A stretch of 64,000 nt of DNA from Candidatus Baltobacteraceae bacterium (GCA_035502855.1 DATJTX010000024.1:172605-236604), one strand, 5' to 3'. Shown: positions 8,004 to 16,717, counted from the first letter of the stretch. The notes: a model not told the origin generated them from the sequence alone. Translations and numbers: made by a program.

Positions 8004-8567
8004 ATGGACTGTTATTTTCACTCGAACGTCCCGTCGGTTGCGCCGTGCGTACACTGCGGCAAAGCCATTTGCGCGACGTGCCGCGACGACCAAGGCGGTT
8101 GTCCGAGTTGCCGTCTGGCGGAAAAAATCGACGCGACCACCGGCGAGCGCAAGCAACTTTGGGGCCAGGTTCCGCCGCGGCCCAACCCCGCGCCCCCGGC
8201 CGCCGCACCTCGCGCGCATGTCACGACGATCTCCGATGACCCGGTCGAGTCGCGTGCCCTGGTTGCGCTCGGCTACCCACTCTGGCCGCTGGCTCTGCTC
8301 GCTCTCCTCGATTCGAAGCGTTCGAAATACATCAAGCGCCAGGCGCTGCAGGCCCTTGGGTTCAACGTCGGATTCGCTGCATTCTGGGCGCTGCTCGAGC
8401 TGACCAGCATGATCCCGGTGCTGGGTTGGTCGTCGACGTTCGTGCTCGTAATGATGCTGCCGCTCTTCATCCTGGCCAGCGTCGTCTTCGGCATCAAAGC
8501 GTGGCACGGCGAACCCGTGCGCGTGCCGGTGATCAGTGACTGGCTCGACGAACGCATGCCCGCCTAG
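8004..8567 (+). CDS. B-box-type zinc-finger plus DUF4870-like membrane protein
   Basis: A 187-residue protein. The N-terminus has a small zinc-binding module (CVHCGKAICATCRDDQGGCPSC, about residues 13-34, split by spacing typical of bacterial B-box-like fingers). A proline-rich linker follows, then a DUF4870/Tic20-like domain with three hydrophobic segments (from about residue 85) ending GEPVRVPVISDWLDER. Function unknown; probably an inner-membrane protein with a cytosolic zinc module. Translation begins at the ATG at 8004; the frame is open further upstream but that part overlaps the divergent ABC gene. Confidence 0.75.
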   Translation: MDCYFHSNVPSVAPCVHCGKAICATCRDDQGGCPSCRLAEKIDATTGERKQLWGQVPPRPNPAPPAAAPRAHVTTISDDPVESRALVALGYPLWPLALLALLDSKRSKYIKRQALQALGFNVGFAAFWALLELTSMIPVLGWSSTFVLVMMLPLFILASVVFGIKAWHGEPVRVPVISDWLDERMPA

Positions 8568-8616
8568 AAAGTCTGATTTAGCCCTGCTCTTCGTCAGAAC
8601 AAAATCAGAGCTTTCT
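8566..8616. terminator. Hairpin between convergent genes
   Basis: AGAAAG-t-CTGATTT (8566-8579) pairs with AAATCAG-ag-CTTTCT (8602-8616). It begins at the stop codon of the DUF4870 gene and reaches into the last codons of the photolyase gene, placed to end transcription from both sides. The T tract is poor, so it may be a weak terminator. Confidence 0.45.
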
Positions 8617-10044
8617 CGTTAAATAATCTTTGTATCTCTCCAGGAACGCGCGTGCTTCGCGCTCGTGATCGACGACCGGACGCGGATAACTATCGCGCGC
8701 GAACAGTTCGAGCGATAATTGCCGGTCGTCGGCGAAGCGCCCGTTCCAGGCACCCGGCGGTAGTTGTGCGAGCTCCGCAACCCACGTTTTGACATAAGCG
8801 CCGCTCGGATCGTAGCGGCGCCTCTGCTTTTCGGGATTGTAGATGCGCGGATACTGTGCCATGTCGGCGCCGACACCCGCGATCCATTGCCAATTTCCGC
8901 TGGAGAGTACGGGATCGTCTTCGATGAGCCAGCGCTCCCACTCGTCGCGGCCGACTCGCCAGTCGACGCCGAGATCGAAGCAAAGAAACGACGCCGCAAC
9001 CGCACGGACGCGCGGATGCATCCACCCCGTCTCGTGCAACTGGCGTACTCCGGCATCGACCAGCGGATAGCCGGTTTTTCCTCCGCGCCAGCGATCGAGC
9101 GCGGGATGCGAACGCGCGAATGGAAAGCCGCGCATCTTTGTTTGCAACGCGTCGTCGTCGATCGGGCCGTAGAACGATCCGAGTTGGAGAAAGAAATCGC
9201 GCATCGCGAGCGAGCGCGAGAACAGACGGAGGGAAACGCGCTCTTCGCTCAAGAGGAACGGGTCTTCCATGCGCGCGAGCGTCGCTCGTACGACGGTGCG
9301 CGCGGAAATCGTCCCGAACGAGAGATGGGCAGCCAGGTGCGAGGTTCCCTCGTTACTGGGCACGTTTACGGCGAACGCGTATTGGGTCGCCGGCCCGGTG
9401 AGAAACCGCTCGAGAACGGCACGCGCGCGCGTGGACCCGGATTCGATCGCGCGCTCGATGGCCCCGAACTCGTGCGAGAGCGGCAGTTGCTCGCTTTGCA
9501 GCTCGCACCGTGCGAAGCGGACGAGCAGCGGCACGTCGTAGGACGCGGGCCGTAACGTGCGCCACACGTCGAAGTATGGCGCGAAGGCCCGATATCCGTC
9601 ACCGCCGCTCGGCCGTGCCGCGGCCGTCTCCTCCGGAGGAATGGCCGGCGCGTCGTGAACCAGCACCGCACGCAGCCCGGCCTCTTCGAGTTCCGACTGC
9701 ACGCGCGCGTCGCCGGCGACACCGCTTCCGTCGTAGCTGGCGCTCCACGCCACGCCGGCGGCCCCGCAGGCGCGCGCGACGTTCTTCAGCACCGCGCCCG
9801 CCGCACCGCGGCGGACCAAGAGCCGTGTACCGCGCTCGCGCAGGGCTGTGTCGAGCGCCGCCACCGCGGCACAAAAAAATGCCGCGCGCCGCGGCGAGCG
9901 GGCGAGGCGTGCCTCGATCGCGCGGTCGAGGACGAGGACGGGTATTACGTCGCCGTGTGCGGCGGCCCGTGCCAAACCTGCGTGATCGTCGATGCGCAAG
10001 TCGCGGGTGAAACGAAAGATGAACGGCGCCGCCATCGTCTCCAA
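8605..10044 (-). CDS. phrB: Deoxyribodipyrimidine photolyase
   Basis: A 479-residue class I photolyase/cryptochrome family protein (E. coli PhrB has 472). The N-terminal antenna domain starts FIFRFTRDLRIDDHAGLARA. The FAD-binding half contains GKTGYPLVDAGVRQLHETGW (about 330-350), SGNWQWIAGVGADMAQYPRI and YNPEKQ. It should repair UV-induced pyrimidine dimers with light. The start may instead be the ATG three codons later (MAAPF). The preceding cytochrome c gene ends 3 nt upstream, so the two form an operon. Confidence 0.92.
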   Translation of the reverse strand: METMAAPFIFRFTRDLRIDDHAGLARAAAHGDVIPVLVLDRAIEARLARSPRRAAFFCAAVAALDTALRERGTRLLVRRGAAGAVLKNVARACGAAGVAWSASYDGSGVAGDARVQSELEEAGLRAVLVHDAPAIPPEETAAARPSGGDGYRAFAPYFDVWRTLRPASYDVPLLVRFARCELQSEQLPLSHEFGAIERAIESGSTRARAVLERFLTGPATQYAFAVNVPSNEGTSHLAAHLSFGTISARTVVRATLARMEDPFLLSEERVSLRLFSRSLAMRDFFLQLGSFYGPIDDDALQTKMRGFPFARSHPALDRWRGGKTGYPLVDAGVRQLHETGWMHPRVRAVAASFLCFDLGVDWRVGRDEWERWLIEDDPVLSSGNWQWIAGVGADMAQYPRIYNPEKQRRRYDPSGAYVKTWVAELAQLPPGAWNGRFADDRQLSLELFARDSYPRPVVDHEREARAFLERYKDYLTRKL

Positions 10045-10047
10045 ATC

Positions 10048-10380
10048 CTAAAGGGTCTTAACGTAGGCGGCAATATCTTCGACGTCTTGCTCGGTAAGCG
10101 TACCCGGATAGAGTTTGGGCATCGGCGGGTCGGGTGCTTCGATCGCCCGCTCGATCTGCGCGAGGCTGCTGCGACGCCCCTGGTTCACCAGTGAGGGCCC
10201 GATGCGCGCGCCTTCCGGCGAGGAACCATGGCAAGGCAGGCAATTTTTCGTAAAAAGCTCGGCTCCGCGGCTGCGATCCGTTTGCCCGCCAGCATCATGC
10301 CGATGCGAACAACCTACGTTCGAAAATCCCATAAGAATTATGACGATGGCGGCGAATATCGGTCGTTGGCGGGTTTGCAT
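10048..10380 (-). CDS. Small c-type cytochrome lipoprotein
   Basis: A 110-residue protein. Residues 1-24 form a lipoprotein signal with Cys24 in SNVGC. The haem motif is CLPCH (Cys47, Cys50, His51), and Met87 in DPPMPKLYP is a good sixth ligand, with a class I cytochrome c end (LTEQDVEDIAAYVKTL). It is expected on the periplasmic face of a membrane as an electron carrier; the partner is unknown. Encoded directly before the photolyase gene and divergent from an acetyltransferase. Confidence 0.85.
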   Translation of the reverse strand: MQTRQRPIFAAIVIILMGFSNVGCSHRHDAGGQTDRSRGAELFTKNCLPCHGSSPEGARIGPSLVNQGRRSSLAQIERAIEAPDPPMPKLYPGTLTEQDVEDIAAYVKTL

Positions 10381-10442
10381 TGCTGGGCGGGCGTTTTCGT
10401 CTGAGAGGGCCCGTTCTCCCCACAGCGGAATCGAAAGGCGAC

Positions 10443-10934
10443 GTGGCCCGACGGATCTTCTTGCGGTTCGCGCAAACGAGCGATATCGAACGCCTTACAA
10501 AAGAGGGCGTGCTTACCGGTGCGCCCTCGCGGAATGAATCGTGGACCGCGCGCATGACGATGTGTCTGGGGGAACAAAAAGCCGGCCGGCGCGTGATCTT
10601 GGTCGCGGAGGATCAAACCGGATTACTCGGGATGGTTCAACTCGTCTTCAAGTTGCCGATCGGATACGACGATCCCGAGGCCGCCAACGGCATGGACGTC
10701 GCAATGATGGAGAGTCTGCGCCTGCGGCCCAACGCTCCGCCGGAAGTCGGAACCGAACTCGTCGGCGAGGTTCAGCGCCTGGCGATGAAGCGCAAGGTCA
10801 AAACCTTGACCTTCTTGATCTCGATGAACAATTCGCGCGGCATCACGCAGGCCAAGAGCTGGGGATTCGAAGAGTTCCGGATCATGCCCGAAGCGGAGAA
10901 GATGCTCGCCTTCTTCCGCAAATCGATCGACTAG
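10443..10934 (+). CDS. GNAT-family N-acetyltransferase
   Basis: About 163 residues from the GTG at 10443 (an in-frame TTG at 10380 is the alternative). The pattern is GNAT-like: an N-terminal IFLRFAQTSDIERLTK, a central beta strand RVILVAEDQTGLLGMVQLVF, and a C-terminal MNNSRGITQAKSWGFEEFRI matching the part of the fold that positions the substrate. The canonical acetyl-CoA loop is weak, so acetyltransferase activity is inferred from the overall pattern. The substrate is unknown. The gene ends in a perfect hairpin shared with the convergent anti-sigma gene. Confidence 0.65.
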   Translation: MARRIFLRFAQTSDIERLTKEGVLTGAPSRNESWTARMTMCLGEQKAGRRVILVAEDQTGLLGMVQLVFKLPIGYDDPEAANGMDVAMMESLRLRPNAPPEVGTELVGEVQRLAMKRKVKTLTFLISMNNSRGITQAKSWGFEEFRIMPEAEKMLAFFRKSID

Positions 10935-10953
10935 GGAAGCAGAGCTTCCCTAG
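10931..10953. terminator. Perfect bidirectional hairpin
   Basis: CTAGGGAAGC-aga-GCTTCCCTAG is a perfect 10-bp stem with a 3-nt loop. It contains the stop codon of the acetyltransferase and ends at the base before the stop of the convergent anti-sigma gene, so it can close both transcripts. There is no long T run. Confidence 0.6.
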
Positions 10954-11964
10954 TTACCGCGGTGTGGCTGCGGGCAGCGGGCTCGGCTCAATGTCCGACG
11001 CACGGAAGGTGAACGCGTCGCGATAGATGCCGACCGTCGCCTTTCCGTTTAGCGTGCGCGGACTGTAGCGCGCCGCCATCGCCGCCTTGCACACGGCCAC
11101 GTCGAGCACGAGAAAACCCGAAGACTTCGTGATCGTGCACTTCGTCGGTGCGCCGCGCTCGTCGACCATCACTTCGAACGCCGTCGTTCCTTGCGCGTCC
11201 TCTTCGATCGCCAGCCGTGTGGGGTGCGGAACGATCGCCGCGTCGCCGCCGAGCGGCACCACGTCGCGCACCACCGTCATCGGTGCCACCGCGATCGACT
11301 CGGCTCGTCCGCTGAGCACCGGTTCCGGCTTGACTTGCGCTGCCGAGACATGCTGCGACGGCATCGCTTCGCCGCGCCGCCAGATCGGCACGTTCGACGC
11401 GGGCGCCGTCATTTGGGGCACCGCCGCATCGGCAACTTCGGTCGTTTGCGTGGTCGTGGTCTGCGTGAGCGCGTTGCCGCGACGCGTGACGACGTTGTGG
11501 ACGACGACGATAGCACGCCGGCGTGGCGCGACTTTCGCGACCCGCGGCGGGGTAGCCGCCGCGGCAGGAGCCGGCTTCTCCAGCGCAACGTGAACGACCG
11601 GCGCACGCGCCACGGTCGCCGGTTTGGTTACGCGGGCAACCGTCTTGGGATTGGTCGCGATGAGCGCGCGCGCGCCGAACGCGACGACGAGCGCCGCGGC
11701 AAGCACCGCCGCTGCGCCCCAGAAACCTCGCAACGTCCGGGAACGCCGGCTCGCGCGCCGCGCAAGCGGTTCCCACGTCTCGCTCTCGCGCGCCTGCGCG
11801 ACGATCGCCATGACGCGCTCGATTTCGCGTTCGCCGCCGAGCGTGCGCAAACACGCCGGGCACGATGCGATGTGCCCGCGATATTCGTCGCGCTCTTGCG
11901 CGCCGGCCTCACCGAGCGCGATCGCTCCGGCGAGAATCTCTGCGCGCGTACATTGGTTGTTCAC
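10954..11964 (-). CDS. Membrane anti-sigma factor with C-terminal TonB-like domain
   Basis: A 336-residue protein starting at a GTG that overlaps the sigma-factor stop (GTGA). Residues 5-38 carry a zf-HC2 style site (Cys5, then His31-x3-Cys35-x2-Cys38), the usual sigma-binding module. One membrane helix spans about 81-103. A long Ala/Pro/Thr-rich periplasmic linker follows, and the last 85 residues resemble a TonB C-terminal domain (FEVMVDERGAPTKCTITKSS ... AAMAARYSPRTLNGK). It should hold the partner sigma factor at the membrane. The TonB-like end is unusual and could sense or contact an outer-membrane partner. Confidence 0.75.
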   Translation of the reverse strand: MNNQCTRAEILAGAIALGEAGAQERDEYRGHIASCPACLRTLGGEREIERVMAIVAQARESETWEPLARRASRRSRTLRGFWGAAAVLAAALVVAFGARALIATNPKTVARVTKPATVARAPVVHVALEKPAPAAAATPPRVAKVAPRRRAIVVVHNVVTRRGNALTQTTTTQTTEVADAAVPQMTAPASNVPIWRRGEAMPSQHVSAAQVKPEPVLSGRAESIAVAPMTVVRDVVPLGGDAAIVPHPTRLAIEEDAQGTTAFEVMVDERGAPTKCTITKSSGFLVLDVAVCKAAMAARYSPRTLNGKATVGIYRDAFTFRASDIEPSPLPAATPR

Positions 11965-12482
11965 GATTGCTCCGTCATCACCGACCGTAAGATCTTCATT
12001 GCTCGGCAGACGCGCTGGCGAACCGCGTCCGGCGAGGTCCCGAGAATCGTTGCGGCCTCGCTCGAGGAGTACCCGGCATAGCTGGTCAGCAAGACCGCAG
12101 CCGCCTGTTCGGGCGGCAGCTTCGCGATCGCCGCTTGCAGATCGACCGACGCTGCGCTGCGCTCGTCGATCCGCCAAGAGCGATCGTCGCTCTCGCGGTC
12201 GAGCGGAAGCATGCGAATGATCTTCTTGCGACGCAGGTGCGAGATCGCGCCGTTGGTCGCGGTCTTGTACAGCCACCCCGCGGTCAGCGGACGCTCGGGG
12301 TCGCGTTGCAGCGTCCGATAGGCGGCGAGGAACACGTCCTGTGTCAGATCGAGGGCAAGCTCACTATCGCCGACCATGCGCCGAAGGTAGCGCGCCAGCT
12401 TCGTCTGATATTCGCGCACGAGCGCTTCGATCCGAAGCTGTACGCCGGCCGCCGATTGCGTGGTGAGGCAGACCTCCTCCAT
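11961..12482 (-). CDS. ECF-type RNA polymerase sigma factor
   Basis: About 173 residues from the ATG at 12482, which has GGGGGA 9 nt upstream; another ATG lies 8 codons earlier. Region 2 is seen in YQTKLARYLRRMVGDSELAL and DLTQDVFLAAYRTL. Region 4 is LPPEQAAAVLLTSYAGYSS followed by the helix-turn-helix SEAATILGTSPDAVRQRVCRA. There is no region 1 or 3. It is co-translated with the adjacent anti-sigma factor, so its activity is probably released by an envelope signal. The regulon is unknown. Confidence 0.88.
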   Translation of the reverse strand: MEEVCLTTQSAAGVQLRIEALVREYQTKLARYLRRMVGDSELALDLTQDVFLAAYRTLQRDPERPLTAGWLYKTATNGAISHLRRKKIIRMLPLDRESDDRSWRIDERSAASVDLQAAIAKLPPEQAAAVLLTSYAGYSSSEAATILGTSPDAVRQRVCRAMKILRSVMTEQS

Positions 12483-12555
12483 GCTGTTGGGTCCCCCTTT
12501 GCCCATTAACGCCAGTCTACCAGGCCCTGTGACGAGATTTCGTCCAGATCGAGGA

Positions 12556-12595
12556 AGCGAGCCCCGAAGTTTGCTCTAGCAAATGAGGGACTCGC
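12556..12595 (-). terminator. Hairpin downstream of moaA
   Basis: An imperfect stem (12556-12575 with 12578-12595) contains GCGAG/CTCGC at the base and TTTGCT/AGCAAA around a 2-nt centre. It sits about 20 nt after the moaA stop and before the divergently placed sigma-factor start region. A T run is weak. Confidence 0.4.
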
Positions 12596-12615
12596 TGACG
12601 ACGAGCTGGGCAAAA

Positions 12616-13629
12616 TCAGCCGCCGATTTCGGAGAAGGCCCGGAGGCGGGAGCTAGCCTCGCCGAGCCGCAGGTGGTGGCGTTCGGGTTTGATCGCCATG
12701 CTCGCGCGCAGCAGGTCGGCCAGATCCGCGGTCGAGGCGCCGGCCCGCAGGGGCGTACGCAGATCGACGTGCTGATCGCCGAAGAGGCAGAGGCGCAGCC
12801 GCCCGTCGGCGCTGAGCCGGACCCGGTTACAGCGCTCGCAATAATCGTGCGAGAGGGGGCTGATCACGCCCACGGCGCCCGGCGCGCCGGGAAAGGCGAA
12901 ATAGCGGGCCGGCCCGTTTCCGGGCGGACCCGGAACCGGCTCGATGCGTTCGACCGCAGCCACGCGTTCGAGGATCTCGTCCGAAGAAACATACTGATCG
13001 CGCTGCAATTCGAGGTTTTCGTGAACCGGCATCACCTCGATGAAGCGCACGTAGACGGCGCGCTCGCGGGTGAGCGCAGCGAACGCGGCGATCTCGTCGT
13101 CGTTCTCGCCGCGCATCACCACGCAGTTCAGTTTCACCGGTGCGAGGTTGGCGGCGATTGCGGCGTCGACGCCGCGCAGGACGCTATCGAGTCCGGGCCG
13201 GCGCGCGATCCGTTCGAAACGGTCCGGCCGCAATGTGTCGAGCGAAATGTTCACGCGGCGTAGTCCGGCAGCGAGCAGCGCGTCGAGCTGTTCTTCGAGT
13301 AAAACCGCATTCGTCGAGAGCGCGATGTCTTCGATTCCCTCGATTGCATCGATCCCCGCGATCAAGCGGTGCAGATCGCGCCGCACGAGCGGCTCACCGC
13401 CGGTCAGACGAATCGTCCGGACGCCGGCCTGCGCCGCGGCCCGCACGATCTCGACGATCTCTTCGTAGGAAAGCAATTCGTCGCGCCGCAGCCAGGGAAG
13501 GCCGGATTCGGGCATGCAGTAGACGCAGCGCAGATTGCACTTGTCGGTGACCGAAACGCGCAAATAGGTGATGGGCCGGTTGAAGGCGTCGGCCAAGAGT
13601 TCGCGCGTCAGGTCGACCGTGGATTGCAT
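12616..13629 (-). CDS. moaA: GTP 3',8-cyclase MoaA (molybdopterin biosynthesis)
   Basis: A 337-residue radical SAM enzyme. The SAM cluster motif is CNLRCVYC (Cys31, 35, 38), with TGGEPLVR near 76, and a second C-terminal 4Fe-4S site in YCERCNRVRLSADGRLRLCL. The protein ends in Gly-Gly, as required for MoaA activation of its product chemistry. It converts GTP to 3',8-cyclo-GTP, the first step of molybdenum cofactor synthesis. It starts 3 nt after a lipoprotein-like gene in an operon with queG, while moaD, moaE and moeB lie in a second operon 3 kb away. Confidence 0.96.
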   Translation of the reverse strand: MQSTVDLTRELLADAFNRPITYLRVSVTDKCNLRCVYCMPESGLPWLRRDELLSYEEIVEIVRAAAQAGVRTIRLTGGEPLVRRDLHRLIAGIDAIEGIEDIALSTNAVLLEEQLDALLAAGLRRVNISLDTLRPDRFERIARRPGLDSVLRGVDAAIAANLAPVKLNCVVMRGENDDEIAAFAALTRERAVYVRFIEVMPVHENLELQRDQYVSSDEILERVAAVERIEPVPGPPGNGPARYFAFPGAPGAVGVISPLSHDYCERCNRVRLSADGRLRLCLFGDQHVDLRTPLRAGASTADLADLLRASMAIKPERHHLRLGEASSRLRAFSEIGG

Positions 13630-13632
13630 GCT

Positions 13633-14208
13633 CTATTGGGTGAACAGCGCGTCGGGAAGGTTCGGATTCATCTGATACCCCGAAAGGGTTGCGGTGATGT
13701 CACCCTTGTAGTTCGGCTCGTCTACGTGACCGGTCTGCGACACGACCACGGTATTCCCTTGCACGAGCCCATAATGCTCGTTCATCGACGCCCAGCCGCC
13801 GTTGGCGTAGTCCCAACGCATCGAACGGACCGTTGCCGAGGCATCGTCGACCGTCGCTTCGACGCGCACGACGTTCCCGTTCTTGCGCGGGACCAGCGTG
13901 AAGGTCGCGGTCTTGCCGTCGTCCGAGCTTTTGGTGATGACGTAGACCAGCCCCCAGCGCGAGGGAGGGACGATGTGCGGATAGAGCTGCGAGAAGCCCT
14001 GCGCGACAACCGGTAAGCCGCTCGTGATCGACAGTTTATCCAGGTCGGGATCCTTGTGATAGTACGTCGCCACGATGTCGGTCGAGAGAAACGGGAAGGT
14101 CGAGAGCGCAACGTGGGCGTGCATCGTCGCCGAGTAGCTGTGCAGACCGGGATTGACGACGGCCATCCGTGCGAGCAGATCGGCGAGCAGAATAACGAAC
14201 AGTTTCAT
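13633..14208 (-). CDS. Secreted LolA/LolB-fold-like protein, function unknown
   Basis: A 191-residue protein starting at the ATG at 14208, which overlaps the queG stop (ATGA). An N-terminal hydrophobic stretch of about 20 residues looks like a signal peptide or anchor. The rest alternates in beta strands with motifs such as LHSYSATMHAHVAL, FTLVPRKNGNVVRVEATVDD and WASMNEHYGLVQGNT, reminiscent of the half-barrel of outer-membrane lipoprotein-sorting proteins. This assignment is by pattern only. It lies between queG and moaA in one operon. Confidence 0.55.
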   Translation of the reverse strand: MKLFVILLADLLARMAVVNPGLHSYSATMHAHVALSTFPFLSTDIVATYYHKDPDLDKLSITSGLPVVAQGFSQLYPHIVPPSRWGLVYVITKSSDDGKTATFTLVPRKNGNVVRVEATVDDASATVRSMRWDYANGGWASMNEHYGLVQGNTVVVSQTGHVDEPNYKGDITATLSGYQMNPNLPDALFTQ

Positions 14209-15326
14209 AACAGTGCCGCGGTGATTTCCTCTCGGACGGTGGAGTCGGGTTCGGCGCGTTCGCATTCGTGCAGCGCTTCGATCGCGGGTGGCGAGCCGAT
14301 TCTGCCCAGCGCCCACGCCGCCGCGCCGCGTACCATCGGGTGCGGATCGCCGCGCACGGCGTCCGTCAGCGCGGGGACGCTCGAGCGGTCGAGCGCATTC
14401 CCGAGCGCGATCGCCGCGTTGCGCCGCAGCACCGCGGCTCCGCGCCATCCCATTGCGGTGCGCGCGTAACGCCGTTTGAATTCTCCGCTGCGAAGCTTGA
14501 GCAGTTCTGTGAGCGCAGGGGCAGCAGTCGAGCGCTCGTGCGGCAAGAACGCCGGACTGCCGCGCGTCCCTGCTCGCTGCGTCGGCGGACAGACGATCTG
14601 GCAGATGTCGCAGCCCCACACCCAGTCGCCGATCAGGGCGCGAAGTTCACGCGGAATCGGATCGGTTCGTTGGGTCAAGTCGGCAATGCAGCGGCTCGCG
14701 TCTATCGTGTAGTCGCCGCGCAGCGCGCCGGTGGGACAACCCTCGACGCAGCGTACGCAACTCCCGCACGTCTTACGCAGCGGCGCGTCGCTTTCGAGTT
14801 CGAGCGTCGTGACGATCTCACCCAAGAAGACGAACGATCCGTGTGACGGCGAGATCAAATTGGTGTGTTTGCCGATCCAGCCCAGCCCGGCGCGCGCCGC
14901 GAATGCCCGTTCGGCGATCGGCTTGGTATCGCACGCGATGGCGGTTACCGGTGCGCCCGCGGCACGATCGATCGCGCCCGCCACGTCGGCGAGCAGCGCG
15001 CGCACGCGGCGGTGGTAGTCGAGCGACCAGGCGTAGTTCGAGACGCGTCCGTGCAGCGGCGGGCGCGCCGGCGCAGGCGTCGCATAGGGAATCGCAATGC
15101 ACACGATGCTGCGCGCGCCGGCGAGCACGTGTTGCGGGCTGGCCGCGGTGCGCGCGTAGTCGTCGCCGTAGCCCCACGTCACGAAATCGCCGCGTTCGAA
15201 CGCCGCGCGCATTCGCTCTCGCGTTTCGGCATCGTCGCGCGCATCGACCACGCGTACTTCGCCCGCGCCCATTGCCTTCGCGCGTTCGACGGCAAGCCGC
15301 TTGATCGCGGCGCGATCGCCGATCAC
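14205..15326 (-). CDS. queG: Epoxyqueuosine reductase QueG
   Basis: A 373-residue protein. An N-terminal cobalamin-binding region (FVTWGYGDDYARTAASPQHV, GWIGKHTNLISPSHGSFVFL) is followed by two 4Fe-4S motifs (CGSCVRCVEGCPTGAL and CDICQIVCP) and a C-terminal HEAT-like region. It catalyses the last step of queuosine synthesis in tRNA. The GTG start at 15326 overlaps the aldo/keto reductase stop (GTGA); a longer open frame upstream only shadows that gene. Confidence 0.93.
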   Translation of the reverse strand: MIGDRAAIKRLAVERAKAMGAGEVRVVDARDDAETRERMRAAFERGDFVTWGYGDDYARTAASPQHVLAGARSIVCIAIPYATPAPARPPLHGRVSNYAWSLDYHRRVRALLADVAGAIDRAAGAPVTAIACDTKPIAERAFAARAGLGWIGKHTNLISPSHGSFVFLGEIVTTLELESDAPLRKTCGSCVRCVEGCPTGALRGDYTIDASRCIADLTQRTDPIPRELRALIGDWVWGCDICQIVCPPTQRAGTRGSPAFLPHERSTAAPALTELLKLRSGEFKRRYARTAMGWRGAAVLRRNAAIALGNALDRSSVPALTDAVRGDPHPMVRGAAAWALGRIGSPPAIEALHECERAEPDSTVREEITAALL

Positions 15327-16174
15327 AGCGTCGCGAGCGGCCCCTCGCGCCCAACCGGAAACGCCGCGTCGATCGCCTCGACGTCGCTTGCATCCAAGCG
15401 CAAATCGCCGGCCGCAGCGTTTTCGTCGACGTGTGCAACCGTCGCGGCCTTGGGAATCGTGAACACACTGCGATCGCGCGTGAGGAAGGCCAAGATCACT
15501 TGCCGCACGCTCGCACCGTGCTTGGCGGCAACCTGCGCCAGCGCCGCGCCTCCGGGGCTCGACGTTTTCGGAAAAGCGCCGCGGCCGAACGGCGTGTACG
15601 CGACAATGGCAACGTTCGCTGCCCGCGCCGCCGGAATCAGGCGGCGTTCGATTCCGCGTTCGCGCAAATGATAGAGCACCTGATTGCACGCGAGCGGGAT
15701 CTCGCCGAGCAATTCGCGTGCCTCGAGCATCTCGTCGACGTCGAAATTACTGACGCCGGCGAATCGCGCCTTACCGGCATGCACGAGGTCGCCGAGCGCG
15801 CGCATCGTTTCGCGCAACGGCACGCTGCTCGGCCAGTGAAGCAGATAAAGATCGAGATACTCTAGGCCCAGATTGCGCAGGCTGCGTTCGCAGGCGTCGA
15901 TCGTGCCCTTGTAGCTCGCGTTGCTCGGCAGCACTTTGCTGGTAACGAACACGCGCTCGCGCGCAATCCCGGCAATCGCTTCACCGAGCAGGCGCTCGAC
16001 CGCACCCGAACCGTACATCTCGGCCGTATCGAGATGCGTCATGCCGAGTTCGATGCCGCGCCGAATCGCACGAATCGCTTCGGCTTTTTGCGCTCCGCCT
16101 TCGGGCATGTCCCAGGTTCCCTGACCGATGACCGGCAGTTCCAAGCCGGTCGGCCCAAACGGTTTGTATTGCAC
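15323..16174 (-). CDS. Aldo/keto reductase
   Basis: A 283-residue NADPH-dependent aldo/keto reductase. The tetrad is complete: Asp and Tyr in HLDTAEMYGSG, Lys in VFVTSKVLP and His in LLHWPS. The cofactor end KAATVAHVDENAAAGDLRL is typical. The GTG at 16174 is chosen because a strong terminator lies immediately upstream (16193-16223), so the longer open frame cannot be the start. First gene of the queG-moaA operon. The substrate is not predictable. Confidence 0.88.
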   Translation of the reverse strand: MQYKPFGPTGLELPVIGQGTWDMPEGGAQKAEAIRAIRRGIELGMTHLDTAEMYGSGAVERLLGEAIAGIARERVFVTSKVLPSNASYKGTIDACERSLRNLGLEYLDLYLLHWPSSVPLRETMRALGDLVHAGKARFAGVSNFDVDEMLEARELLGEIPLACNQVLYHLRERGIERRLIPAARAANVAIVAYTPFGRGAFPKTSSPGGAALAQVAAKHGASVRQVILAFLTRDRSVFTIPKAATVAHVDENAAAGDLRLDASDVEAIDAAFPVGREGPLATL

Positions 16175-16192
16175 GCTGCACGCTTCGGCAAT

Positions 16193-16223
16193 ACAAAAGG
16201 CGCACCCGCAAGTGCGGGTGCGC
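16193..16223 (-). terminator. Rho-independent terminator after hsp20
   Basis: GCGCACCCGCA (16200-16210) and TGCGGGTGCGC (16213-16223) form a strong GC stem. On the minus strand it is followed by CTTTTGTATT. It lies 29 nt after the hsp20 stop and separates that gene from the aldo/keto reductase operon. Confidence 0.85.
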
Positions 16224-16251
16224 GTTGGATTCGATCGCAATGCTGCTTCCC

Positions 16252-16665
16252 TTAGTTGTGGCTTACCGCGTCCCCGACCGATATTTGAATCTTTCGCGGC
16301 TGAGCTTCCGGACGGCGGCTGAGCGCGAGCGTCAGCAAGCCGTTTTCGACGTGTGCGTTGATGCCCTCGGGATCGACGTCCTCCGGGATCATCAGCGAGC
16401 GCGAGAAATTTCGCTTTTCGCTCTTGCCGGAAACGGTGAGCACGTTTTCTTTCAGGGTGATCTCGATCGCGCTCGGCGCGAAGCCGGGAACCGGAATCTC
16501 GACCTCGTAGCCGTTTTCCGTCCGCGAGACGCCGTACTCGGCGCCCATCGACCAGGCTTCGGGGAACGGATCGAACCCAAAGAGCTCACGGAAAATCGCT
16601 AACGGCGCGGCTTGCCCTTCAACTCTGGGGGTGCGGGTGCGGCCGGGCGTATTTGAAATCGTCAT
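16252..16665 (-). CDS. Small heat-shock protein, Hsp20/alpha-crystallin family
   Basis: A 137-residue chaperone with the alpha-crystallin domain at about residues 42-130 (ENGYEVEIPVPGFAPSAIEI, VENGLLTLALSRR) and the C-terminal I-x-I anchor in RKIQISVG. It binds unfolding proteins without ATP. AGGAGG lies just before the ATG. Upstream are a sigma70-type promoter and a CIRCE-like operator, so heat-inducible control by HrcA is likely. A strong terminator follows, making it monocistronic. Confidence 0.93.
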   Translation of the reverse strand: MTISNTPGRTRTPRVEGQAAPLAIFRELFGFDPFPEAWSMGAEYGVSRTENGYEVEIPVPGFAPSAIEITLKENVLTVSGKSEKRNFSRSLMIPEDVDPEGINAHVENGLLTLALSRRPEAQPRKIQISVGDAVSHN

Positions 16666-16717
16666 AGCCTCCTCTCAATCGCGCCGGGCAGAGCAATCGA
16701 AGCCGGCGTCCACCTCT

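Noticed and set aside
6411..8507. 698-codon minus-strand frame across the ABC exporter and beyond
   Set aside because: It overlaps the exporter out of frame and the divergent DUF4870 gene; Arg-rich and without motifs.
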